A stretch of 64,000 bases of DNA from Sanderia malayensis (GCA_013076295.1 RQOL01000480.1:21081-85080); one strand, 5' to 3'. Shown: positions 1 through 10,608, numbered from the stretch's first letter. Notes: a model not told the origin generated them from the sequence alone. Translations and numbers: made by a program.

Positions 1-1549
1 CAAATCAGGATGCTTATTGTTATGGATGTCAAATGCAGCATGTTGATTGGTCAGGCTTTCTGCTCTTTTTTGTGACGTTGAAAACGTACTTTACATGACA
101 TCCGGTTGAGCGAATGCATTTTAATATTTGCATTGCTGCTTCGCAGCGCGCAAATCAATGAGCCCGATAAAGCATGTGGACAATATCGTGACCAGTATAT
201 TTTTAGCCCTGCTTGCAACCTTTTTTCATTGGCATCTCGCCTCAATTTTCACAATTTCTCAAATTCTTAACCTAAGTTACAGATTTTCTGCTTCCCCAAA
301 ATTTAAGAAACTTTAAGAAAAATTAATTACTATTTTTGTTCTTCCTACACTCTAAAAATTTCTTAACTTTATAGAAATTGAGTAACTAGCTAGTCCACAC
401 ACATTTTTTTTATAAGGAACAACTTTATAAGGAATGCAGTACTCCGCAAGGCAAAAATTTAAGGAATTCCATTACTGAACGAAATATTGCTAAGGAATTG
501 GAAAGTTTTTATTCTCAGCACTTAACAGGAAATGTAAAACTTACACCCTCTTACTAGCGGTTAAATAGCCTGTCCAAGTGTTGTCTATCCTTAATACTCA
601 CTTTCAATACGTACCCAATTACAATTATCAAATAAGTTACAGTCACCGGGAGACAGGAAATCTGATAATTTGTAAAATTTACCTTTTCCTAGTCTATTTC
701 TAAGAAACACAAAAAACAGTTAAGCAACTGCTAAGGAATTTTTAGTACTGGGCTCTGTTGTAAGCAATATGCATGTGCAGATGACTGCCGGTCAAATAGT
801 TTTTTGAGAATGTTAGCCGGCTGCTGGTCAAATAGTCACTGCGATTCATTTATGTACATCATAAAACTAATAATCTTACGTTTGGATGGTATGTCAATGT
901 TGCTTTCACTATTCAAATTTCTCAGTATAATCTAGATAATACTTTTTGTGTCAATGCTTACCTGATTCAAATTGCCAGTAAAATTAAAATATGGCTAATG
1001 AACTACTCATGAACATTTATTATTTATGCAATTGCTAAAAAGAAAATGGCTTTAAAAGTTTTCTAAATGAACCATGGGTTATTCGTCATAATGATCTATT
1101 ACTTTCATTATAATTTTATAACAACTATTAAGACAAGTTATATGGTGTTCAAATCATGATTCAATAAACTGGAAACTTTTATACTTTATTGATTTTTCAA
1201 AAATATTGAATACATTGTATTTTCGATTTAGGCACAGATGTGGAAGAGCACTTTCTGGTTGACATTCAAAATAGTAAGTCCAGTTCATCAAATTATTAGT
1301 ATTATAATGTTAAAGTTGCATCAGAGACACAGTTTCCTCTTGAAACTAGGTAGCTTCGAAGTATTATGATGTTATATTGCGTCGCCCATTGTTCCTTTGA
1401 GTACCTGTGGCACGATAGTTGTTTTTATTCAGCTAAAAGCAAGTTCCAGTTTCAGAATTTTTTGGTACAGCTACTAATCAGTTGACAAATCTCCTCCACG
1501 CCTGCGGTTGACAGCACTGCAGCAGAAAAGATTAACAACCTATTTTAAG
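1..1549. other. Intergenic or intronic stretch upstream of the NACHT exon
   Basis: AT-rich sequence with no convincing coding region. The only exon-like piece is 1232..1273 (+): a 42-bp open segment preceded by an AG acceptor after a T-rich tract and followed by GTAAGT. It could be an upstream exon of the NLR gene, but it is too short to judge. Confidence 0.4.
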
Positions 1550-1883
1550 CCAAATTATTTTTGTTGGTGGAGAAGCCGGAATTGGCAAATCCGTTCTTGC
1601 AAAGGGAGTTGCCTTCGCTAGAACTGACTTCCCAATTGCGGCAAATCAGTTCTTCCTTTTCTACATCATTTGTAGAGACTTTAACAACTTTGTTTCTGGA
1701 TGCAACAACGAGCACAATAAACCTGAAATAATCAATCGCGACTATTTGAAGGAGAAATTCAGAAGCCTACCTGTCAAGAACGACGAAACTACACTATTTC
1801 TAATTGATGGTCTGGATGAACTTCAAGAAACCAAGAGAATGAATCAAACATTTATTGAAAAATTCTCTGCATCAAAGTTTTGA
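1550..1883 (+). pseudogene. NACHT domain exon of an NLR-like gene (disrupted)
   Basis: Open frame without a start codon, so best read as an internal exon after an AG at 1548-1549. It encodes a NACHT NTPase core. The Walker A loop GGEAGIGKS lies near the start, and the Walker B/acidic stretch LFLIDGLDEL follows about 75 residues later, which is the normal NACHT spacing. NACHT proteins are STAND-type ATPases that oligomerise in innate immune sensing. The frame ends at TGA 1881-1883, exactly where an 86-bp palindrome begins. The rest of the domain appears to resume only near 9.6 kb, beyond the fold-back and the BEL element, so this copy is almost certainly dead. A functional short exon is less likely. 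Seen: motifs and stop. Inferred: gene identity and loss. Confidence 0.75.
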
Positions 1884-1954
1884 CTGTGTGGTCTTCCAAG
1901 GATTATAATCCTTATAATCCTTGGAAGACTTCACAGTCAACACATTTTTGATGC
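1869..1954. repeat. 86-bp near-perfect palindrome at the end of the NACHT exon
   Basis: Two arms of about 40 bp meet near 1911; the centre reads as two opposed copies of an AAGGATTATAA word. The left arm is NACHT coding sequence, so the right arm is an inverted copy of the same gene segment. Confidence 0.8.
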
Positions 1955-1963
1955 AACCAAACA

Positions 1964-2183
1964 TATGGCGTGCATATCCCGCCAAAAATCGGGTCTTGTA
2001 AAGTTTCAATCAACACTGTCTTCTGTTCGATATACATCTTCTCCACAATTTCTAAAGTCGTTTCTTGTTACTCTATTTAACTTCAAAAGTGTCAGTGACA
2101 GCTCAGCGTTTTCAACTAAAGTTTTAGTGACTCTGTTCTAAAGTTTTAGTGACTGCTTTCTGCTGTTCTAAAGTTTTAGTGAC
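1964..2183. repeat. Left arm of a ~250-bp fold-back repeat
   Basis: This arm, continued beyond the BEL insertion at 8966..8998, is the reverse complement of 9357..9605. The arm contains two to three copies of a ~22-bp word around AAAGTTTTAGTGACTG. In the right arm's orientation these words read as a coiled-coil-like coding repeat (TKTLEQ). The BEL element inserted inside this arm. Confidence 0.8.
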
Positions 2184-2470
2184 TGTTGTAAAGGTTGTTG
2201 TTGTGGTTGTAGTAGTTAGAGAACGGATCTACGTAAACGATCACGTGGTATATCATATTTAACGGTAAACGTATAGAGAATTCAATAGATTAAGATTACG
2301 ATTAACATTAGAGAAGATAGGAAACAGACTCTCACGAATAGAGATAGAGTCGTGAATGTATGATTATACAGATGGTTTTAGTTCGAGATATAATGTTCTG
2401 TATATATTTATAAAGAAAGGAGTAAAAGGCTTCAGTGTTATTTCTCCTGTTCCAAATCCTGAATACAATA
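2184..2470 (+). repeat. BEL/Pao 5' LTR
   Basis: 287 bp, starts TGTTGTAAAGG and ends GAATACAATA. A TATATATTTATAAAG stretch at about 2401-2415 is the likely core promoter. No difference from the 3' LTR was found on reading both. Confidence 0.95.
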
Positions 2471-2473
2471 TAA

Positions 2474-2491
2474 TGGCGCCCAACGTGGGGC
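2474..2491 (+). promoter_or_regulatory. Primer-binding site of the BEL element
   Basis: TGGCGCCCAACGTGGGGC lies 3 nt after the 5' LTR, the position and TGG start expected for a tRNA primer-binding site. The tRNA was not identified. Confidence 0.75.
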
Positions 2492-2558
2492 AGGAGCAGA
2501 ATTAACAAGGAAGACTTTGAATGTTGAAGATTAGAATTTAAGCAGAAACGGCACAAGA

Positions 2559-4886
2559 ATGGCCACGAGAGAACCAGAAGAACGCGAGATAACCAATAAT
2601 GGATTGGACAGACTACGAAGAATACGAGGAGGTAACAGAGCTACGGTAACGAAAGTAGAGAGAGAGGCATACATGATATTAAGAGAATCGGAAGATATGC
2701 CGCGGGATACAGTGATCACAAAGGCTGATTCATTGATAAATGCCTTGAGGGAAAAGAAGAAATACCTCCACCAGCTTAACGAAAAAATTATGGAACTGTG
2801 CGATCTAGAAGACATTGAAAGAGAAGTGGAAGAATCGGACGAAATTAATACGAATATCACAGAGATTGTCACAAGGCTTGATGGACTAAAGATCAGATTA
2901 ACGAGTCAGAACGTACAAGAAGAAAGAAGAAGTTCAACGCCAAATCCTCTCAACCACAGTCACACATCAAGTAACAGCAGAATGCTAACGGGAATAAGAC
3001 TACCGAAGTTCAGCCTGGGAAAGTTTAACGGCGATGTGATGAGATTTCAAGCATTCTGGCAGTCCTTCACATGCACAATTGATGAGAACGAAGAATTACC
3101 AAAAATCCAGAAGATGAGTTACCTAGTCAACGCGTTGGAAGGACAGGCTTATAAAGCAATCGAAGGCATGGATTTGACGGAAGGTAATTACGATGAAGTG
3201 AAAGAAATTTTGAAGGCACGATTTGGGAAAACACAGCAAATCATTAGCTCCCACATGCAAGCACTGCTTAATCTTGGCCATAAGACAACGATGATGTCAA
3301 CTCGGGAAGTATATGATAATTTGAATATACACATTAGAGGATTGAAATCGCTAGGAGTGACATCAAAGGAGTATGGAAGCCTTTTAGTTCCAGTAGTAAT
3401 GACCAGACTACCGAGCGAAATTGCGATAGAAGTTGCGAGGAAGACGACTGAAGATGTGTGGGACATAGAAGAAATATTAGAGATCGTCAGAAAAGAGATC
3501 GAAGCGAGAGAAGTGAGTACAAAGGTAAAAATGAACGATAGAAAGCCAGACAGAGCTTCACAACAGCAAGTAAGCGGTACAACAAGAGCTTTCGTAACAG
3601 CAGACAAACAGAGACAGATCCAGTGCTTCTTCTGTAAGAATGCTCATTATGCTTCGAATTGTACAGTAGTACAAGATGTCACGAAACGTAAAGAATTGTT
3701 GAAGAACACAAGACGCTGCTTCTTATGCCTGAAGATTGGTCATACAGCAAAAAGATGTCAAAGCACAATCAAATGCAGAAATTGTGGGAAAAGACATAAC
3801 ACAGCCATATGCGAAGGAGAGAAACACGAAGAAGTAAAGGCCAAAGAAGAGGAAAGCACGTCGACGATGGCATCTAAGGGACGAGAAGGAGTGCTGTTGC
3901 AAACAGCCCAAGCAATAGTATATGGAAACGACAAGACAAAGAAGACAAAGATAAATATCTTATTCGATGGAGGAAGTCAACGAAGTTACATTACAGAAGA
4001 ACTAAAGAAGAAACTTGGGTTGAAAGGTGAGAAAAAAGAGACTGTTAATGTAAATACCTTTGGTACAGATAAGAAAATTAAAAATGAGAGTGAGTTAGTT
4101 ACAGTCAATATTGAGATAGATGAAGGAGTAATTCCAATTAAGGCTTTAAGCTTTCCAACGATATGTTCTCCGATAACGAACAGCGTATGCGTAAGCGAAT
4201 ACGCGCACTTGGCAGGCCTGAAACTTGCAGATAGCTACAACCGTAAAGATAAGGATATTAACCTACTAATTGGAGCAAACTATTACTTTGATTTTGTTAC
4301 AGGTGAATCTATTAAGGGCAGTACTGGACCTACTGCTATGTCCAGTAAGCTGGGATGGCTTTTGTCAGGCCCAGTTTCATACGAGAATGAACGATCGTTT
4401 TGCTTTAATGTCAGTTCTCATGTAGTTTTAGATGTTATTCCCTCCAGCAGTGAAGTAGTAGATGAAAATCAAGAAATCGTTGAATCACTGAACAAGTTTT
4501 GGAATCAAGAAGCCTGCGGGCTTACACAAGACGAAATACCGAAGGCCGTAGGGCAGCCGAAGGGTGAAGAACAGTTACCAGGAATGCAGATTCAATTCAA
4601 CAAGGACGATTCAAGATACGAGGTGAGTCTTCCTTGGAAATCTCAATTTGAAGATAAGCAATTTGATAATCAGTATGAGTTAAGTAAAAGTCGTTTAAAC
4701 TCGTTGCATTCACGTTTGAGAAAAACACCAGAATTGCTTAAGGAATATGATGATTATTTTCAAGACCAAATTGCTAAGGGCATTATCGAAAAGGTGCCAC
4801 CGGCAAATCGAAAAACAGGAAATAATGAATTGCATTATCTATGTCATCATGGTGTAGTAAAGCCCTGTCCACACTACACAAACTAA
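2559..4886 (+). CDS. BEL/Pao gag-protease and start of pol (truncated by MITE)
   Basis: The first BEL frame gives 775 aa. An N-terminal helical, charged gag region (DUF1759-like, about residues 140-300) leads into three CCHC-type zinc knuckles at roughly 355-420 (CFFC..H..C, CFLC..H..C, CRNC..H..C). These bind RNA during packaging. A retropepsin-like DUF1758 protease follows, with the active-site motif FDGGSQRSYI near residue 470. The last ~80 residues are the N-terminal part of the RT domain. The genuine frame runs to 4860; the final codons and stop at 4886 come from the inserted MITE. One copy of the TAA target site would join this frame directly to the RT frame after 5455. The start is the first ATG downstream of the PBS. 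Confidence 0.9.
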   Translation: MATREPEEREITNNGLDRLRRIRGGNRATVTKVEREAYMILRESEDMPRDTVITKADSLINALREKKKYLHQLNEKIMELCDLEDIEREVEESDEINTNITEIVTRLDGLKIRLTSQNVQEERRSSTPNPLNHSHTSSNSRMLTGIRLPKFSLGKFNGDVMRFQAFWQSFTCTIDENEELPKIQKMSYLVNALEGQAYKAIEGMDLTEGNYDEVKEILKARFGKTQQIISSHMQALLNLGHKTTMMSTREVYDNLNIHIRGLKSLGVTSKEYGSLLVPVVMTRLPSEIAIEVARKTTEDVWDIEEILEIVRKEIEAREVSTKVKMNDRKPDRASQQQVSGTTRAFVTADKQRQIQCFFCKNAHYASNCTVVQDVTKRKELLKNTRRCFLCLKIGHTAKRCQSTIKCRNCGKRHNTAICEGEKHEEVKAKEEESTSTMASKGREGVLLQTAQAIVYGNDKTKKTKINILFDGGSQRSYITEELKKKLGLKGEKKETVNVNTFGTDKKIKNESELVTVNIEIDEGVIPIKALSFPTICSPITNSVCVSEYAHLAGLKLADSYNRKDKDINLLIGANYYFDFVTGESIKGSTGPTAMSSKLGWLLSGPVSYENERSFCFNVSSHVVLDVIPSSSEVVDENQEIVESLNKFWNQEACGLTQDEIPKAVGQPKGEEQLPGMQIQFNKDDSRYEVSLPWKSQFEDKQFDNQYELSKSRLNSLHSRLRKTPELLKEYDDYFQDQIAKGIIEKVPPANRKTGNNELHYLCHHGVVKPCPHYTN

Positions 4887-5452
4887 CCCGGGTTCGACCC
4901 AGGTTTTCGTTAACCCAGGTTAGATTTTGCAGTGTGGACACAACTAACCTGGGTTCGCCCCGGGTTAGTTTAACCCATGTCCAGAGTTGGTTTCGACCCA
5001 GGTCGAACCCAGGTTAGTGTAAAAATTTCAAGTGTGGACACAAACCTGGGGCGAACCTGGGTTAGTTTTTGCAACGCATGCGCATATTTGCATTTTGCAT
5101 TGCGCGCCAAAAAATAAAAATACAATTTTGATCACTCACACGCAAACGATCTCACGTGGCTTCAACAAATAAATAAATTGATAAATTGAAATGGAAACTT
5201 GCACTATCACTCCGGCACCTTCCATCTTGTTGATCGTCTTTGTGGTGGAATATATTTTTGTTTGTTTTGTTCTTGTTGCACAGCGACATAAAATTTGACT
5301 ACGCATGCGTAGCGTTAACTAACCTGGGTTCGCCCCGACTTTGCGTCCACATTACAAAATATGAAAATCAAGTGTGGACAAAACAGGGTTCGCCCCAGGT
5401 TTAATTTAACCCGGGTCGAACCTGGGTTAGTTTGTGTAGTGTGGACAGGGCT
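4861..5452. mobile_element. PIF/Harbinger-like MITE nested in BEL pol
   Basis: 592 bp with ~38-bp terminal inverted repeats (AGCCCTGTCCACACTACACA at the left and its complement at the right). It is flanked by a 3-bp TAA duplication (4858..4860 and 5453..5455). A 3-bp TWA target is the hallmark of PIF/Harbinger. The interior carries several palindromic AACCTGGGTTAG-type words and no transposase. Confidence 0.9.
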
Positions 5453-5455
5453 TAA

Positions 5456-7170
5456 GACGCGACCGGGAGACAACTAAACTCAGGGTGGTTTTTGATGGTT
5501 CCGCAAGGATGACTAAGGATGCTCCATCACTTAATGATAGGCTAGAAATCGGAACCAACTACATGCCTTTACTGTTTGATACATTGATTCGTTTCCGAAT
5601 GAAACCGATTGCAATGACAGCCGACATAGAGAAAGCATTTCTTCAAATACAAATTCATGAGTCAGATAAGGACAAACTGAGGTTTCTCTGGTTTGACGAT
5701 GTAAGTAAACCAAATCCGTCAATAATAGAACTGAGGCATAAGAGATTAGTGTTTGGATTAACAAGTAGCCCTTCAATACTAGGTGAAACAATAAGAAAGC
5801 ATGTAGCACAATACGAAAACCGATTTCCTGAAGTATGCAAAGTTTTGAATAGATTGTATGCTGATGATATGTCCTGTGTCGCAACAACGAAACAAGAAGC
5901 TTTGGAAATTTATGAGACATCCAAAATGATTTTGGCCGAAGGGGGATTTAATTTACGTAAATGGGCAAGTAACGACAAGGACTTGATAAAGGAAATACAT
6001 AACCGAGAACAAAAGGATAATGACGTATCTAGCAAATCAGAATTAAACGAAAAAATCACGAACCACGAGTCACAACGGAATACCAAGATTTTAGGAATGA
6101 ATTGGAATAATGATTTAGATGTATTTTATTACGATTTAAAGGGAATTGTCGAATTTGCCGAAATGTTGCCCAAAACAAAACGATCTTTGCTGAAGATTGC
6201 TGCTAAAATTTTTGACCCTTTGGGATCATTGAGCATCTTTACGATTAATTTGAAATCACTCTTTCAAGAACTGTGTATAAACAAGGTTGGATGGGATGAA
6301 GGTTTAAAAGAACCATTTTTAGCAGAGTATCAAAAATTGATTTCCGAGTTGAGAAAACTGCACGATATAAGTTTACCCAGATGTGTATTTCATAAGGAGG
6401 AAGTACAGAGGGTTGAGATCCATGGATTTTCGGACGCGAGCGATAAAGCACAAGGTTGTGTCGTATATTTAAGAGTTATCTACGAGTCAGGGGAAGTTGA
6501 TATAAAGTTTTTGGCAAGTAAGGCCAAGGTCAATCCTATGAAAAAGCAAACAATCCCAAGGTTAGAATTATCAGCGGCTCTTTTGTTAGCAAAATTGGTT
6601 AACAATTTAAAGGATATTGTTTCAAACGAATTGGGCATTGAAAACATAGACACCTATTATTGGGTTGACTCAGTTGCAGCACTGTGTTGGATTAAGAATA
6701 ACAAAGTATGGACACCCTATGTTACTAATCGAATAAACGAAATCGTCAAAACAACAGAACGTGAACAATGGTTTTATTGTCCGGGAACACAAAACCCAGC
6801 CGATTTACCATCTCGAGGGAATTATAAAAAGTGTTTTGAACCCGATCTTTTTTGGTGGGAGGGTCCCCAGTTCTTGAAGAATAACAATGATGAATGGCCA
6901 ACATTCCCACAAGACAACGACATGAGCGAGGCAATGAAAGAAAAAAGGAAACATGAACCATTTGTAACACATGTTATGTTTTCGGAAGCTCGGGTAAAGG
7001 AACTAATTGAAATAGATCGATTCAGTAACAAGAACAAATTGATCCGAACAATGGCATGGGTGTTAAGGTTTATTGATAATTTACGAAATAAAGCGAATCG
7101 AAATTACGAGCAAGGTTTAAAGGCTTCAGAAATATCTAGACGAAACAAACGTGTTACGTTGCAGAAGTAG
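5456..7170 (+). CDS. BEL/Pao reverse transcriptase and RNase H (3' part of pol)
   Basis: Open from the MITE border; the first ATG is at 5485 (561 aa), but the domain clearly continues the frame upstream of the MITE. RT motif A appears as ADIEKAFLQI and the catalytic box as YADD (near residue 125 from the ATG). The RNase H has SDASDKAQG, a conserved LELSAALL glutamate, WVDSVAALCW and PADLPSRG. Together these copy the RNA genome into DNA and remove the template. The frame ends at a TAG at 7168 before the integrase zinc region, where reading frames shift, so polyprotein synthesis is probably broken here. Confidence 0.9.
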
Positions 7171-7297
7171 AATGAATAATGCTAACATTACCGTATGAAA
7201 GCAAGAGACCGATATTGTTGCCAGCTAAAAGTAAGCTGTCCGAATTGATAATAAAGGAATATCACAGTAAGGTTATGCATAATGGAGTCATGACACT

Positions 7298-8542
7298 TTG
7301 AATTTAGTAAGAGAGAAATATTGGGTAATCCGGGGGAGAGAAGTGACAAAGAAATTGATAAGAATTTGTACACTGTGTAAGAAACTTGAAGGGAGAGCGT
7401 TTAAGACCAAATTCAGTTCAGATTTACCAGAATTTCGAGTAGATGACGGGCCTCCATTCAAAAACGTAGGAGTAGACTTTGCAGGACCGTTGATTGTAGA
7501 AAATAAAGGAGAAATGAAATGCTATGTGTGCTTGTTTACATGTGCAGCAACAAGAGCGGTGCACCTGGAGCTAGTAGAGTCACTAGATGTAGAGGCGTTT
7601 ATTAGAGCATTTAGAAGATTTACATCGCGAAGAGGTTTACCTCATTTAATGATAAGTGACAACGCTAAAACGTATAAGGCTGCGGCTAAGGAAATAAAGA
7701 AATTAAAGCGCTCTCCGAGATTAAGTGAATATTTGGAAAACAACCAAATAACATGGAAATTCATAATAGAGCTTGCCCCATGGCAAGGGGGCATGTGGGA
7801 AAGGCTGATTAGAAGCGTAAAACGGTGTTTGAATAAGGTTATTGGCCAAGCCAACTTGACATATTACGAATTAAATACACTTGTAACAGAAGTAGAGTCT
7901 GTAATTAACGCACGACCACTGACATACATTGCAGACGACACGGATGGGATAACGTACGCACTAACCCCTTCCCAATTGATCAATGGCAGGAACTTACAAT
8001 GTTTGCCATCAGAAAATACAGCGGAAATTTTAAGTACATACGAAAGTCTGTCAAAAAGAGGACGATATCACCGAAGACTGTTGGCGCAATTCACCAACAA
8101 ATGGAAGAAAGAATATTTAATGTCTCTTCTACAGGCTTTCAGACCACAAGGAGTGAGCAAGGAACCTGTTATAAATGTTAACGATATTGTTATTCTTAGA
8201 AACGAGCAGAAGAAAAGAAATTTCTGGAAATTAGCTAAAGTAATTGATCTGTTCAAAGGAAAAGATGGATCAATCAGAGCAGCCAAGGTGCAGGTTGCAT
8301 CAACAGAAGGTAAGAAGGTATTAAATCGAGCTTTGAAATTGTTAATACCACTAGAAATTCCTACTAACAACGCTAACGATCAAAACGGTATTAGCAATCT
8401 GCAGGAATCTGTTACTTGTCAGCAAGGCAAACCAAAGGCCGCGCAAGCGCAAGGCAAGCCAGATACAGCATCTGGTAGGCCAAAACGATCTGCAGCAGTT
8501 ATCGCAGAACTAACCAGGAGGGACAACTTAAAGGCTTTTTAG
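7298..8542 (+). CDS. BEL/Pao integrase
   Basis: 414 aa. The H2C2-type zinc region is split: its histidine part lies in another frame at 7180-7285, and the cysteines (CTLCKK) are here. The catalytic core shows VGVDFAGPL, then MISDNAKTY, then the glutamate in GGMWERLIR, a D,D,E triad in the order and sequence style of BEL/Pao. A C-terminal DUF5641-like domain (around residues 300-350) precedes a basic tail. It joins cDNA ends to host DNA. The annotated ATG is only the first in this frame; the true protein is part of the pol polyprotein. Frame breaks upstream make this copy likely non-autonomous. Confidence 0.85.
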   Translation: MNLVREKYWVIRGREVTKKLIRICTLCKKLEGRAFKTKFSSDLPEFRVDDGPPFKNVGVDFAGPLIVENKGEMKCYVCLFTCAATRAVHLELVESLDVEAFIRAFRRFTSRRGLPHLMISDNAKTYKAAAKEIKKLKRSPRLSEYLENNQITWKFIIELAPWQGGMWERLIRSVKRCLNKVIGQANLTYYELNTLVTEVESVINARPLTYIADDTDGITYALTPSQLINGRNLQCLPSENTAEILSTYESLSKRGRYHRRLLAQFTNKWKKEYLMSLLQAFRPQGVSKEPVINVNDIVILRNEQKKRNFWKLAKVIDLFKGKDGSIRAAKVQVASTEGKKVLNRALKLLIPLEIPTNNANDQNGISNLQESVTCQQGKPKAAQAQGKPDTASGRPKRSAAVIAELTRRDNLKAF

Positions 8543-8660
8543 TATTCGCAGTTAAAGGAACTTTTATTATGTTTTCAACTTTGCATTTTAGATTATAGAG
8601 TATTATATTATCTTGTAATTCGAAATATTTAGTGATATGATGTTGTTTAACGGTTTAAAC

Positions 8661-8673
8661 AACCGGGGGAGTG
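8661..8673 (+). promoter_or_regulatory. BEL polypurine tract
   Basis: Purine-rich AACCGGGGGAGTG immediately before the 3' LTR, the normal plus-strand primer site. Confidence 0.7.
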
Positions 8674-8960
8674 TGTTGTAAAGGTTGTTGTTGTGGTTGT
8701 AGTAGTTAGAGAACGGATCTACGTAAACGATCACGTGGTATATCATATTTAACGGTAAACGTATAGAGAATTCAATAGATTAAGATTACGATTAACATTA
8801 GAGAAGATAGGAAACAGACTCTCACGAATAGAGATAGAGTCGTGAATGTATGATTATACAGATGGTTTTAGTTCGAGATATAATGTTCTGTATATATTTA
8901 TAAAGAAAGGAGTAAAAGGCTTCAGTGTTATTTCTCCTGTTCCAAATCCTGAATACAATA
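8674..8960 (+). repeat. BEL/Pao 3' LTR
   Basis: 287 bp, same ends and same sequence by eye as 2184..2470; followed by the target duplicate GTGAC. Confidence 0.95.
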
Positions 8961-8998
8961 GTGACTGCTTTCTGTTCTAAAGTTTTAGTCTCTGCCTC

Positions 8999-9356
8999 GC
9001 TTTCAAACATGCCTCTCTTCCGTTTGGCATTCGTGCCAATTAAATGCACTTATTAAATTTTGTTATACAAAAATGGCAGAATTCTCTGGTGTAAGTGGTT
9101 TCCTGCAGCAAAGCATCACAAGAATCCATTTAGGCATCACTACAGCATATCAACAAGCAGTGCTGGTAGGATATTTAGTGGTCCAAATGGGGACAACCAA
9201 AATACGAAGTAACAAAGGACCTAGCATCGCTTATCGAGCTGGGATTTAATGCGGCCACTATTATTTCGCTGCTTGGAACAAGTGGAGAGTTGAATTGCTG
9301 AGTTTGATCTTTACTGTCGGCGCGAAATCGACATGGAAGGGAGACAGATCAAGAAG
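8999..9356 (+). pseudogene. Loop of the fold-back: broken HTH-like coding fragment
   Basis: Between the fold-back arms there is a degraded coding stretch. Around 9181-9290 one frame reads like a small helix-turn-helix protein (GQPKYEVTKDL followed by IELGFNAATIISLLGTSGE) and then hits stops. A later frame reads EIDMEGRQIKKEAETKTLEQ into the right arm. I recall similar HTH segments in repeated invertebrate genes but cannot name the family. Confidence 0.35.
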
Positions 9357-9605
9357 GAGGCAGAGACTAAAACTTTAGAACAGCAGAAAGCAGTCACTAA
9401 AACTTTAGAACAAAAAGCAGTCACTAAAACTTTAGAACAGAGTCACTAACACTTTAGTTGAAAACGCTGAGCTGTCACTGACACTTTAGAAGTTAAATAG
9501 AGAAACAAGAAACGACTTTAGAAATTGTGGAGAAGATGTATATCAAACAGAAGACAGTGTTGAAATTTTACAAAACCTGATTTTTGGCGGGATATGCACG
9601 CCATA
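9357..9605. repeat. Right arm of the fold-back repeat
   Basis: Reverse complement of 1964..2183 plus 8966..8998, about 249 bp, with three AVTKTLEQ-like coding repeats at 9360-9440. After its outer end (CGCCATA) the sequence switches to NACHT-like coding. Confidence 0.8.
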
Positions 9606-10118
9606 CAAACAGTTGGAAATCCTTGGGCTTGATAAGAATCAAGTTCAGGAATATATTCTGAATTTTGAAAAATGATCAACAGAGAAGACTGAGAATCAAC
9701 CGGAAAGTGGAGACCGCAAATTTTACCAAGAGCGTTTCGTATAATTCTGCAAATATCTCAACTATACTTTCAATCCCTCAATTTTTGAATACGATCTGCT
9801 CTGCTTTCACTTGAACAAGAGACGAAAATGTAAACACCAGTAAAACAGACTTTTATAGTTCGACGCTATTTCGTTTGGCGAATCAGCACTTTGGATGGAG
9901 GAAGTCAGACGACAAAATATCAATTGTTGGATGGGAGAAGTTTTCTGATTATTCCCAGCAACTTTTGCAGTTTTGTAAACAAACATTCCATATCGGGAAC
10001 AATTATTTTTAAAAGGACCGAATTGGAATGCACAGATGGGACCTTCATTCAAGGATTCTTGTTGGATATGAAGAACAAATTTGGAGACGTTAGTCAATAT
10101 TTTTTTAACATTTATTGA
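9606..10118 (+). pseudogene. Probable second half of the NLR NACHT region (degraded)
   Basis: Starts with a frame reading LEILGLDKNQVQEYILNFEK before a stop. This matches the usual NACHT segment after the nucleotide-binding core, a G-hydrophobic turn followed by a YI..FF helix. Further on, short open pieces separated by stops and frame changes reach about 10118, including LFRLANQHFGWRKSDDKIS at about 9868 and FKRTELECTDGTFIQGFLL. The piece lies on the same strand as the 1.55-kb NACHT exon, with the fold-back and BEL element between them. A single NLR copy split by these insertions is the simplest reading, but the match is weak beyond the first 20 residues. Confidence 0.45.
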
Positions 10119-10524
10119 CTAATGTTTTCAAATTTGTTCTAATTTTATCCTAATTTTTCGCTTCCATTTGCACACTTTTTCGGGTAAATACTAAGCGAAG
10201 GTTGTTTCCTCTGAAGCAACACAAAAAAACTAGAAAACATGTTATAGCCGCAATATCGATATACAGCCAGTGATGTATGCATCAATATCAAGCAAAGATG
10301 AAGAAAATGATAGCATAGCTTTAATTGATGATTATTGAACTTATTAGTCTCAGTGATATTGATAAAAAATTAAATGTTTTATAAGAAAGATAATTATTTT
10401 TTGCCTACAATATCTTGAGAAAATGCTCGAAGCAACCATTAAGTAATTGAATAGTTTTCTCCGCAGCTATACGATGCCTCTGCGTTGTTTTATTTGAATC
10501 ACTTTCTCTATGATCATCATACAG
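10119..10524. other. Non-coding, probably intron
   Basis: AT-rich, no open frame of note; ends with a CATCATACAG acceptor at the LRR exon. Confidence 0.4.
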
Positions 10525-10608
10525 AAATTGATTGAAATGAAACAACGCAGTCTTAAGAAGATCAGCTTATCTCGATGTCCATTGGTGAATCCTGACTTGA
10601 TGAGGAGG
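10525..10608 (+). CDS. 84-bp LRR exon of the NLR-like gene
   Basis: An 84-bp open segment between an AG acceptor (CATACAG) and a GTAAGA donor. It encodes exactly 28 residues, with the pattern SLKKISLSRCPLVNPDLMRR. The 28-residue, phase-matched exon is the classic modular unit of ribonuclease-inhibitor-type leucine-rich repeats in NLR genes. It lies downstream of the NACHT pieces on the same strand. Because the 5' part of the gene is destroyed, any product is doubtful, so this may be an exon of a pseudogene. A related but degraded copy follows at 11.1-11.24 kb. Confidence 0.6.

Larger units (their letters stand above)
2184..8960 (+). mobile_element. Complete BEL/Pao LTR retrotransposon
   Basis: A 6777-bp element bounded by two 287-bp LTRs (2184..2470 and 8674..8960) and a 5-bp target duplication GTGAC (2179..2183 and 8961..8965), the size typical of BEL/Pao. 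Internal order is PBS, gag with zinc knuckles, aspartic protease, RT, RNase H, integrase, polypurine tract, as in Belpaoviridae. No env-like ORF is seen. The LTRs look identical by eye, implying recent insertion. Even so the coding part is damaged: a nested MITE splits RT, and there are frame breaks near 7150-7180 and 7290. Confidence 0.95.

Noticed and set aside
3188..3607. Minus-strand ORFs inside BEL gag and pol
   Set aside because: Shadows of the gag-pol frame.
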